NCBI RefSeq assembly: GCF_037975245.1
Contig: NC_092562.1
Location: forward strand, 27,835,554 to 27,846,553
From: Apostichopus japonicus
Taxonomy: Eukaryota; Echinodermata; Holothuroidea; Aspidochirotida; Stichopodidae
DNA length: 11,000 bases
Direction of reading: 5' to 3'
The position numbers and the translations under genes were made by a program. Within the stretch, counting starts at the first letter, position 1, and every line of letters starts with the position of its first letter. Shown in pieces: positions 1 to 7,832 of this stretch. The notes beneath the pieces were generated by a model that was not told the origin of the DNA, made no database searches, and worked only from the letters and a program-made list of their open reading frames with translations.

Positions 1-59
1 ATCCCTGTGTATAGATTTTGTGAAATGTGTGTATGCGCGACAGAATTAGAAGTTCGCTT

Positions 60-379
60 GACATTCTTTAGATAATGGAACTATTTACCATGTGTAGCAG
101 ACAGAGCTCTGTAATGCATTTATGTACATGGCTTGTTGTAGGCTGTACGCTACATATGTGGTAAATTTTAAGCTCTCTGGTTGGTATAACCTACATGATA
201 ACCATTTCTAGAATGCTCGACATTCTTTAGATAACGGAACTATTTACCATGTGTAACGAACAGAGCTCTGTAATGCATAAATATATCTATGAACATGGCT
301 TGTTGTAGGCTTTACGCTGCATATGTGGTGAATTTGAAGCTCTCTGGTTGGTATAACCTTACATGATAACCATTTCTAG
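60..379. repeat. ~160-bp imperfect tandem duplication in an intron
   Basis: Two head-to-tail copies run from about 60-211 and 219-379. Both begin with GACATTCTTTAGATAA and end with GATAACCATTTCTAG. The second copy carries a roughly 8-bp insertion (AAATATATCT-like) after GTAATGCAT and scattered substitutions. The pair lies in the intron just upstream of the terminal exon at 446. No reading frame or transposon hallmark is seen, so this is probably a simple local duplication. Confidence 0.9.
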
Positions 380-445
380 GCACAGAATTAATGCAGTGTG
401 TTACGCAAGTTATAAATCCCACTGCTTTGTCTTTTCTTGTCACAG

Positions 446-522
446 GTAACGTCTACAACATTCTAAACCTGCGTAAAGATGAAGCCAAGCTTGTCTTCTT
501 CCAGCACAAGGGACCAGAGTAA
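446..522 (+). CDS. Terminal coding exon of an unrecognised gene (last 24 codons)
   Basis: A pyrimidine-rich tract (CTTTGTCTTTTCTTGTCACAG) ends at 445 and forms a good 3' splice site. The exon starts with GT, the last two bases of a split codon, followed by 24 sense codons and a TAA stop at 520-522. The tail starts NVYNILNLRKDE and ends VFFQHKGPE, hydrophilic with a short hydrophobic strand. The other two frames stop within a few codons of the acceptor. I do not recognise the protein; 24 residues are too few to name a family. The rest of the gene lies to the left of the window. The call depends on one splice site and balanced codon use, so it is probable rather than certain. Confidence 0.6.
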
Positions 523-627
523 TTCATTACATACATCGCTGAACTGTAAATAACATCTATCTCTTCATGTATCTCTTCTGTACAGTAAACAATAATGTTG
601 TCCAGGTGTTTGCCCAAGAGTTGTCTA

Positions 628-710
628 ATATATATATATATAACTATCTATATATATATATATATATACATAAATATATATACATATATATATATATATA
701 GACATATATA
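628..710. repeat. Compound TA dinucleotide microsatellite
   Basis: Nearly pure (TA)n runs are broken by TAACTATC, TACATAAA and GACATA interruptions. It starts about 105 bp after the TAA stop of the exon at 446-522, so it may be in that gene's 3'UTR. Such tracts are length-unstable and often misassembled. Confidence 0.95.
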
Positions 711-818
711 GACATAATCAATCAGGAAATTTATTCTAATTGCTGTTGCTAATAGGATGATGCAGTGACTAAGTGTTGATATGTGATATACTTGTACATT
801 AATAATTTCCAGTCATGC

Positions 819-1063
819 TCTAGTACATAACCACCAGTTACATCTATTCTGTATTGCAGTCTAATAAATAACAATCAGTTACATCTATGCTGTATTGCAG
901 TCTTATAAATAACCACCAGTTACATCTATGCTATATTGCAGTTTAGTACATAACCACCAGTTACATCTATGCTGTATTGCAGTCTAGTACATAACCACCA
1001 GTTTATATATGCTGTATTGCAGTCTAGTACATAACCTCCAGTTACATCTATGCACCATTGCAC
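819..1063. repeat. 41-bp minisatellite, six copies
   Basis: Six tandem copies of a 41-bp unit start TCTAGTACATAACCACCAGT and end with CTGTATTGCAG. Boundaries fall at about 819, 860, 901, 942, 983 and 1023; the fifth copy is 40 bp and the last diverges at its end. The unit is not a multiple of three and carries stops, so it is non-coding. Copy 2 (and a weaker form in copy 3) mutates GTACATAAC to AATAAATAAC, creating an AATAAA hexamer inside the repeat. Confidence 0.95.
863..868 (+). promoter_or_regulatory. Candidate poly(A) signal AATAAA for the left gene
   Basis: A canonical AATAAA lies about 340 bp after the stop at 520-522, inside the second copy of the 41-bp minisatellite. It is the first canonical hexamer after that stop that I found. 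Others on the same strand occur at 2392, 3321, 3562 and 3825, so the real 3' end could be further right. Hexamers are frequent in AT-rich DNA; this is only a candidate. Confidence 0.3.
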
Positions 1064-1244
1064 TATGTAGCATTGTTACTGCTTAGTTATCTGCATGTAT
1101 TATAAGAAGTTGCCCTTGTAAAACTGTTCAGCTACTAATGTGTATTGTAGTTAAGTAAGAGACATGTGGGAACTTGATTCTAGACATTAGTGCATGTATT
1201 TGCAAGTGGCTAAAATTTGGGATTATTCTAGACCCGAATTGTTG

Positions 1245-1888
1245 TATCTTCATACTTGAGAGAACTTGGTGGATTATGGAATACAGCAATGTTTAAATGT
1301 AGCTATCTTCATACTTGAGAGAATTTGGTCGATTAGTGGAATACTGTGATGTTTAAATGTAGCCACCTTCATACTTGAGAGAATTCGGTGGATAATGGAA
1401 TACTGTGATGCTTATATTTAGCTATCTTCATACTTGAGAGAATTCGGTGGATAATGGAATACAGCAATGTTTAGCTGTAGCTATCTTCATACTTGAGAGA
1501 TTTAGTCGATAATGGAATACAGCAATGTTTAGCTGTAGCTACCTTCATACTTGAGAGAATTTGGCGGATAATGGAATACTGTGATGTTAAGCTGTAGCTA
1601 TCTTCATACTTGAGAGAATTTGGCGGATAATGGAATACTGTGATGTTTAGCTGTAGCTATCTTCATACTTGAGAGAATTTGGCGGATAATGGAATGCTGT
1701 GATGTTTAGCTGTAGCTATCTTCATACTTGAGAGAATTTGGCGGATAATGGAATACTGTGATGTTTAGCTGTAGCTATCTTCATACTTGAGAGAATTTGG
1801 CGGATAATGGAATACTGTGATGTTTAGCTGTAGCTATCTTCATACTTGAGAGAATTCGGTGGATAATTGCATACTGTGATATAGCTAC
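1245..1888. repeat. 59-bp minisatellite, eleven copies
   Basis: Eleven tandem copies of a 59-bp unit begin TATCTTCATACTTGAGAGAA and contain GGATAATGGAATACTGTGATG. Copies 7-11 are almost identical to each other. Copies 1-3 differ most (AAATGTAGC instead of AGCTGTAGC, CAGCAATG instead of CTGTGATG), and the last copy degrades into flanking sequence. This pattern of a uniform body and divergent edge is usual for arrays homogenised by unequal exchange. The unit length is not divisible by three, so no long frame exists. Confidence 0.96.
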
Positions 1889-3123
1889 AGTATGGGGAGT
1901 TTAATACTACAGCTCCAAATTAAGAATTCTCATTACTTGATTGATGCTGTGTTTTATATATCTTCTTTAATTCCTTGAATTTTCACCGTATCCTTCTTGT
2001 TGTAGTTGAAACCGAAGTAGGTTGTAAATAGTTTTTATGTTTCAATTTTAATTGCCTTTGTAAAGAAAGAAACATGTTAACCAGCATTGACTTGAAGTAG
2101 TGTAAGCAGTATGTATGACAATCGATAGTAATATCATAGAATTATACGTCAAAGTTGAAACACTGATGAGAATCTTTGAGCATTTATAAATGTTCTGCTC
2201 TAATCTAGGTGAATTCACTGCCAGTTGAAATATATTGGTACATAATCTGAGTTACACTTATATTGAATATCTCTCTATCTGGGGCTGAGAGTTGAGGGGG
2301 TGGGGGTGAGGGTTGCATCTGTTTAGAAGTTAAGTGTTCATTTCTCACATACTTCTCATAATATTTTCTCCATTATGAATGACAGTCTGTAAATAAATAT
2401 AAATCGAAACAAGTATAAAATATATAAAAAAAATTCCCCTTTGATCTGTGAAATGTTCTAACATGCTTCTGCAAATATCCATCAACCTAAACCACCCGGT
2501 GGCCACACCCCATCTGTAAAATCATTTCCATCACCATTGGTAAATGTATGAAATCCCCTCCCCCCCCCTCCCCTTCCCCTCAAATGCTTCCTTCACAATC
2601 AGGATCTTTATTTAATGCTAAAAAAAAAACTCGTTTAACAAGATATATTTTTGTTGCAAGCAAAATGTATGTCGTCCCCTCCTCATGGTTAGAAACTTCT
2701 TAACCAACAATTTACAGCCTGTTTTGCTAGTGAAAGGTACAATAAGTTTACATACATACTAAAAACAATAGCACTAATGATATACATTCTAAAAGCAATA
2801 TTGGAGTCCTCATGATAGACACTTATGGTGTTCCCTTTTAGAAAGGAATCAGGTACGTACAAATTTTTTTTATGGGGTGGTGCTTTTTACTGAAGTTGTG
2901 GGCCTTATTGAACCACAACATACTTAATCTGTGTCTATTTTGTATAGTTAAGGTTACTTAGATCTATGCAAAAGATCCCCTCTCATGAAAGTCAGATCCA
3001 ACCACCTCATGGCTGTTTGTGGTGCTGGGAGGAAACAGCAGTAACGAAAATATTAACTCAGAAAGAAAACAAAATTAATTGTTGTGTATAGAAAGCTTGA
3101 CAAATGTGAATATTCCGCAAGAA
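1889..3123. other. Intergenic or 3'UTR DNA without recognisable genes
   Basis: AT-rich sequence with many stops in all frames and no convincing exon. It contains a G-run cluster at 2281-2312, a C-rich tract at about 2555-2580, short A and T homopolymers, and an AATAAA at 2392-2397. No transposase, reverse transcriptase or RNA gene is visible. Confidence 0.7.
2281..2312 (+). other. Possible G-quadruplex-forming G-run cluster
   Basis: Four runs of G (4, 5, 5 and 3 bases) sit at 2281-2284, 2296-2300, 2302-2306 and 2310-2312, separated by loops of 11, 1 and 3 bases. This meets a relaxed G-quadruplex pattern, but the 11-base loop exceeds the usual limit of 7. No function is implied. Confidence 0.4.
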
Positions 3124-3246
3124 TGGAATGCTTTCCCTCGATATGATAAGTGCTTCTCCGGTACCTACCCGTTATCCTTAAAGCTGGAATGCTCTACCTC
3201 GATATGATAAGTGCTCTACCCGTACGTACCCGTCATCCTTAAAGCT
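3124..3246. repeat. 61-bp tandem duplication
   Basis: Two adjacent copies start TGGAATGCT and share CCTCGATATGATAAGTGCT and ATCCTTAAAGCT. They span about 3124-3184 and 3185-3246, with a few substitutions and small indels. Each contains GTACGTACC or GTACCTACC before CGT(T/C)ATCCTT. No coding potential is seen. Confidence 0.9.
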
Positions 3247-3942
3247 AGTATAATACAATATTTGATAACCTGTATTAAATTTATTTCAAATTTCTGTTCT
3301 GTATTTACAAGAAGTTTCAAAATAAACCCAACGTGTTCATACTGATCATCTCATACACATTACAGTATTTCTTTAGACTTGATATGATATAGTTGAAGGG
3401 ACCATTTTATTGCAGAATTTTTTTTCTCTATCTATTCCGGTTTCAAGATAGTCAACTTAAAATATCTGGGATGCCCCCAGATGATGATGACGTCAGCTCT
3501 TTAGTGCACAATCCTTAATGTTAATGTCAATCCATCTTTTTTTTATGAATCCGAATAACTCAATAAACGTCTCTTTTTCTTCTTTTTTTTATGAATAACA
3601 GAACATCATACGATATCATTCACCCAACACCAATTGCTCTGGGGAAATTTTAACCGGCCCAACATTTCTAAATACACGTCATTTGAAGCTTTCTGCTTTC
3701 AAATTGAATATTTTTGTGTTGAATATGAGGAGCTGACCTAGTGTCTTTTGTGTATTAGAATACATATAGTACGCTGTCAGTTATACTAATGCACCTTAGC
3801 TGTTTAAAGTGTCATTTCTTAAAAAATAAAAGTGTTTTATAAATACAACCTGGACTGATAGAAGTGGTTATTAACCGTCTGCAAAACATATACAAAATAA
3901 CACTGTGCATACAGCAGTCCACTTTGAGGTGAGGGATTGTGT
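3247..3942. other. AT-rich gene-free spacer
   Basis: I see no exon here in either direction. It includes a perfect TGACGTCA at 3488-3495, T-rich runs at 3417-3425 and 3535-3590, and AATAAA at 3321, 3562 and 3825 on the plus strand. On the minus strand, AATAAA occurs at about 3273-3278 and 3406-3411; these could serve the right-hand gene if its 3'UTR spans the whole 54-bp array, which is speculative. Confidence 0.6.
3488..3495. promoter_or_regulatory. Perfect CRE-like palindrome TGACGTCA
   Basis: This is the consensus full cAMP-response-element octamer bound by CREB/ATF bZIP proteins. It is preceded by ATGATGA. No promoter is identified nearby, so it may be chance; a second perfect copy lies at 9897-9904. 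Confidence 0.25.
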
Positions 3943-5353
3943 GAAAGTGGATCACAAGCATCAGCTCAGGGCTATCTTCCTGGTGGTGCCATCGAAAGGG
4001 TGGTGTCACAGGAACAAGTTCAGGGCTATCTTCCTGGTGGTGCCGTAAAAAGTGTGGTGTCACAAGCATAAGCTCATGGATATCATTCTGGTGGTGCCAT
4101 CGAAAGTGTGGTGTCACAAGCCCAACTCAGGGCTATCATTCTGGTGGTGCCATCGAAAGTGTGGTGTCACAAGCACTAGCTCAGAGCTATCTTCCTGGAG
4201 GTGCCATAGAAAGTGTGGTGTCACAAGCACTAGCTCAGGGCTATCATTCTGGTGGTGCCAGCAAAAGAGTGGTTTCACAAGCACTAGCTCAGGGCTATCT
4301 TTCTGGTGGTGCCATCGAAAGTGTGGTGTCATAAGCATAAGCTCAGGGCTATCATTCTGGTGGTGCAATCGAAAGGGTGGTGTCACAATCACTAGCTCAG
4401 GGATATTATTCTAGTGATGCCATCGAAAGGGTGGTGTCACAAATTCAGGGCTATCTTTCTGGTGGTGCCATCGAAAGTGTGGTGTCACAAGCACTAGCTC
4501 AGGGCTATCATTTTGGTGGTGCCATCGAAAGGGTGGTGTCACAAACGCTAACTCAGGGCTATCTTTCTGGTGGTGCCATCGAAAGGGTGGTGTCACACGC
4601 ACTAGCTCAGGGATACAATTATAGTGGTGCCATCGAAATGGTGGTGTCACAAGCACTAACTCAGGGATATCATTCTAGTGATGCCATCGAAAGTGTGGTG
4701 TCACACGCATTAGCTCAGGGCTCTCTTCCTGGTGGTGCCATCGATAGGGTGGTGTCACAAACGCTAATTCAGGACTATCTTTCTGGTGGTGCCATCGAAA
4801 GGGTGGTGTCACAAGCACTAACTCAGGGATATCATTCTAGTGAAGCCATCGAAAGTGTGGTGTCACAAGCATTAGCTCAGGGCTCTCTTCCTGGTGGTGC
4901 CATCGATAGGGTGGTGTCACAAGCATTAGTTCAGGGCTATCTTTCTGGTGGTGTCATCGAAAGTGTGGTGTCACACGCATTAGCTCGGGGCTATCTTTCT
5001 GGTGGTGCCATCGAAAGGGTGGTGTCACAAGCATTAGCTCAGGGATATCTTTCTGGTGGTGCCATAGAAAGTGTGGTGTCACAAGCACTAGCTCAGGGCT
5101 ATCATTCTGGTGGTGCCATCGAAAGGGTGGTGTCACAAACGCTAACTCAGGGCTATCTTTCTGGTGGTGCCATCGAAAGGGTGTTGTCACACGCACTAGC
5201 TCAGGGATATAATTATAGTGGTGCAATCGAAAGGGTGGTGTCACAAGCATTAGCTCAGGGCTATCTTTCTGGTGGTGCCATCGAAAGTGTGGTGTCACAC
5301 GCATTAGCTCGGGCTATCTTTCTGGTGGTGCCATCAAAGCGGATGTGATGTCA
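3943..5353. repeat. 54-bp minisatellite, ~26 copies, with higher-order structure
   Basis: About 26 tandem copies of a 54-bp unit (GTGTCACAAGCACTAGCTCA, then GGGCTATCTTTCTGGTGGTG, then CCATCGAAAGGGTG) form a 1.4-kb array. The middle of the unit varies between types such as TATCTTTCTGG, TATCATTCTGG, TACAATTATAG, TATCATTCTAG and CTCTCTTCCTGG. One unit near 4441 is 48 bp; single-base deletions occur near 4128 and 5310. Because 54 is divisible by three, three of six frames of the consensus are open, including a plus-strand frame of 323 codons (4377-5348) whose 18-residue unit is VVSQALAQGYLSGGAIER. That frame opens with GTG, not ATG, and stops with TAA interrupt it at about 4070 and 4331, so I treat the array as non-coding. 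It begins 33 bp beyond the minus-strand stop at 5387. Confidence 0.95.
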
Positions 5354-5386
5354 TCTTTGCAGGAGCTGTGGATGGTAGTATCTGCC

Positions 5387-5499
5387 TTAACTACGTCGAT
5401 CTTCCATTATCAGACGCTGTCTCAGTTCCATGTCTTCACGTGTCTTACATTTGTAAGTGAAGCTCTTGATTTGGAGGATTATCTGGCTGATTATCTTAC
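5387..5499 (-). CDS. Last coding exon of the multi-pass membrane protein (cytoplasmic tail)
   Basis: On the minus strand an excellent 3' splice site (long T-rich tract ending in CACTCTAG) precedes base 5499. The exon starts with GT, which completes a glycine codon with the final G of the exon ending at 6645, then encodes 36 residues and TAA at 5389-5387. The tail starts KIISQIILQIKSF, continuing the last membrane helix, and ends in a charged segment (KCKTREDMELRQR, MEDRRS) typical of a cytoplasmic C-terminus. The frame is also open upstream of the splice site as far as about 5600, but that part reads through the polypyrimidine tract and I regard it as intron. The 54-bp minisatellite starts 33 bp after the stop. 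Confidence 0.8.
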
Positions 5500-6644
5500 C
5501 TAGAGTGACACAAAATAAAATGACAACAATCAGTTGGAATATGTACACTTCATTCCTCGCATTCAACTTCACACAAAATTCAAACGAACTTATTGAGACT
5601 ATCGTGCGATCACACCTAAATATAGACCAGTGACTTTTCCAGAATTTTAAAGGGCGATGGAGAGGGGGGGAGGTTCAAATATTTCCCGACTCATTGTGGT
5701 GGGTTGGGGCCTGAACCTTAATGGAAGGTTCATATGCGAGTGAAGGATTTTATAAGGGAATGCTATCTTGGGTTAATTGAAATCGGACACACCCCATCTG
5801 CTCTCCAAGAAAACTTTATACGTCAAATGGTGCAATCTGAGGAATATCAAGACTGTAAGGTGTATATAAACAGTTCTTCATAAAGATTTTCTTAACAAAA
5901 GAATAATAAACTTAACATGGGAGGTAGTGGAATGAATAAAACTCACTAGATATAGCCTATACCTTGAGTGTGTTCAATACATTTCTCTCATCCACTGTTC
6001 CCACCCCGTGACGGTTTTGTCCTGATGATGGAATACTGCTCACGATTACAAACACTCAGTTATCCCTTCCTGTCCAAAGTCAAGATTACAGGTTCCTAAA
6101 GAGCTCCGTGCAGCATTGCAATATGATACCTCAATATTTTCGCCTGGATATTACGGATATTATCGCCGAGATATTACCTTGCATTAATGGGTCAAAACTT
6201 TAATTGATATTAAAATCTTCAGAGCTTGACTGTGGAAACTGAATGTTGTCATCACGAAGAGTAACGACCAACGTCGTAACGCTAAGGGCATAAGAATGGG
6301 GCGATTCGGACCATGGGGACTTAAAAGCCCGAGCCTAAGAAAATAACCATGATAATAATACCTCGAACAGCTATCATTCTGTCATTAGTTCTCTTTCTTA
6401 ATTATGAGCAGACTTCTGCTATAATTTATGCCAACGTTGAAGAGGTTAATAATAGGCTTACACTACTGTAATTTAACTTTCTTCACTTAAAAGGGGTCAA
6501 TGCTAAACCTGGCCGCCAACGAATGGTTGTTTGCTTCGTTCGCGCAGTCTCAATTAATATTTGATCCCTGCGCTGCAAAGTATATCGTCACGCCGCTGTT
6601 GACGACGGGCGACTTTTGACAACAAATTAAGCTTTTATACGTAC
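5500..6644 (-). other. Intron (1,145 bp, phase 1)
   Basis: It runs from donor GTACGT at 6644 to acceptor CTCTAG at 5500 on the minus strand. It contains one copy of a dispersed repeat (5808-5876) and a G-rich patch at about 5651-5672. No exon fits the frame inside it. If the donor is ignored, the frame continues to a TGA at 6550-6552, giving an alternative 31-residue end. Confidence 0.75.
5808..5876 (+). repeat. Dispersed repeat, copy 1 (intronic)
   Basis: The core ACGTCAAATGGTGCAATCTGA, with flanking AGAA...ACTTT and AGACTGTAAGGTGTATATAA, aligns with 10061-10135 in the same orientation with moderate divergence and small indels. Both are intronic. It may be an old non-autonomous transposable element; no inverted terminal repeats or target duplications could be fixed by eye. 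Confidence 0.55.
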
Positions 6645-6780
6645 CAATGATAATGAGCAGGACACCGAGGTTGATTACACATAACAGTCCACCCGTTATC
6701 AGAGCTGCGGAATCTTGGTCGGCAGGAATGGGCACTGCTGCAACCAACATGTTTAGAAATATCGCCCACAGTGATGCTTG
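6645..6780 (-). CDS. Coding exon with the last two membrane segments
   Basis: The minus-strand acceptor TTTGTTTCTTAATAG ends at 6781 and the exon opens in phase 0 with CAA GCA TCA CTG TGG. It encodes 45 residues plus one base: a hydrophobic helix (SLWAIFLNMLVAAVPIPA, residues ~574-591 of the assembled fragment), a short acidic loop (DQD), and a second helix (SAALITGGLLCVINLG onward, ~595-617). It ends at ATC ATT G with donor GTACGT. Phase matches both neighbours: 0 on entry from the CAG at 7833, and 1 on exit into the GT at 5499. A weaker donor 4 bp further (GGTAC then GTATAA) would change the phase and does not match the acceptor at 5499. Confidence 0.86.
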
Positions 6781-6819
6781 CTATTAAGAAACAAATGAAG
6801 AGGTCTGATTTATATGTCT

Positions 6820-6906
6820 ACATATATTTATCTATCTATATATATATCTATATAATATAATATAATATAATATCACCAATATATAAATAAATATCACCAA
6901 TATATT
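6820..6906. repeat. TA-rich microsatellite with TATAA pentamers
   Basis: It combines TATC, (TA)n and about five TAATA/ATATA pentamers at 6849-6874, then a duplicated ATATCACCAATATA motif at about 6870-6906. In minus sense it lies 40-125 bp upstream of the acceptor at 6781, the zone where branch points are found, so length changes could affect splicing. Confidence 0.9.
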
Positions 6907-7627
6907 GCTTGTATGTATGCAGCATATTCGAACCGTTACGGACTGATATATTTAGTTACCGAAACACACTAAACAAAACGAAGAAAAGAATCAAGTGAAA
7001 GGGTCAAGGAGAAAGTTCTTTTTCACCGATTCCTATACATAGATATATTAACATCAGCAAAGTTGTTGCCAGAAGTTAACTTGACTGTGTGACGTCTTCG
7101 TTGAAAGCAACAAGTTCCCTTTCTGGTTTATTTTCTTGGTCATCAGATACAGATGGAGTCCTGTTTCGAAGTAGTAAGTTCGATCATGACACATAAAACA
7201 AACTCACGCTTGTTTGCTTCAAGTTCACACTTCTGGTGGAGAACTCCCAATGCTGTTATATTTGTAGAAACTGATAACACATTCAACAGGATGTTTAAAA
7301 GATGTTTCTCTTTCATTAATCAAAACTAAATTCTCATCTGAACTTTACTTTTACTAACATGTTATTCGACACTGGATATTATTTTTGACGCAGAAACAGA
7401 GCATGGTCAGAGTGAGATGTACCAGAGGTTAAAGACTCAGAAGCTTCAGAAACATGAGGAAATGTGTAAACTAAGAGCTGCAAATCTTTGTACGCCAATA
7501 CTGCCATTAAGGTTATAAAACAATATCACGCGTTTGATCAAATTACATTCTTTGTTGCATATCTTGCGTAACAGTGACAGTTGCCTTCAGAAAGCAATTA
7601 AACTGATAGAGTGCCTCTTTCCACTCT

Positions 7628-7653
7628 CCCATCCCTCCCCCTCCCCCTCCCCC
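7628..7653 (-). other. Strong G-quadruplex candidate in the transcribed sense
   Basis: The plus strand has five C runs (3, 3, 5, 5 and 5 bases) separated by 2, 1, 1 and 1 bases. The minus strand, which is the sense strand of the membrane protein gene, therefore carries GGGGGAGGGGGAGGGGGAGG followed by two more G runs. Very short loops make a stable parallel quadruplex plausible in the pre-mRNA. It is about 180 bases downstream of the donor at 7832, inside the intron. Confidence 0.7.
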
Positions 7654-7832
7654 TCTGCTCATTCCACCTCATCCAGTGAATCAGTGAATAGAACATGTCG
7701 TTATCTGTTCCTCTTAAGAAGACTAGACTTAAGAAAATGTGTCACTGAATTGAAAATGAGCTTATTTTGAAGTTAAAAATGATCCAACTATTCAATCAAT
7801 CGATCGATAAAATGTATAGCGGTAGAACAAAC

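Larger units (their letters stand above)
6781..7832 (-). other. Intron (1,052 bp, phase 0)
   Basis: Donor CAG/GTTTGT at 7833/7832 and acceptor TTAATAG at 6781. It contains a TA-rich microsatellite (6820-6906) close to the acceptor and a C-rich tract at 7628-7653 that is G-rich in the pre-mRNA. If the donor were not used, the frame would add 14 residues and stop at 7788-7790. Confidence 0.85.

Noticed and set aside
3812-5304. Minus-strand and other plus-strand frames with repeats like VTPHFRWHHQ and VTSTSSGLSFWWC
   Set aside because: They are the other open frames of the same 54-bp unit and are broken by TAG in several units and by indels.
4377-5348. A plus-strand gene for an 18-residue repeat protein
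   Set aside because: The frame opens with GTG, lacks a plausible ATG or splice acceptor, and is stopped by TAA in upstream units and by a frameshift at the end. An in-frame 54-bp minisatellite explains it.
819-5353. CRISPR-like array interpretation of the tandem repeats
   Set aside because: Units are directly adjacent with no unique spacers, there are no cas genes, and the setting is an intron-containing eukaryotic genome.
5500-5572. Coding extension of the last exon upstream of 5499
   Set aside because: Although open and hydrophobic, it reads through the T-rich polypyrimidine tract of an excellent acceptor; only the start at 5499 is in phase with the donor at 6644.
7534-7770. Plus-strand 78-codon frame with a Pro-Ser-rich stretch
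   Set aside because: It opens with TTG, its Pro-Ser run is just the C-rich tract at 7628-7653, and it lies inside an intron of the minus-strand gene.
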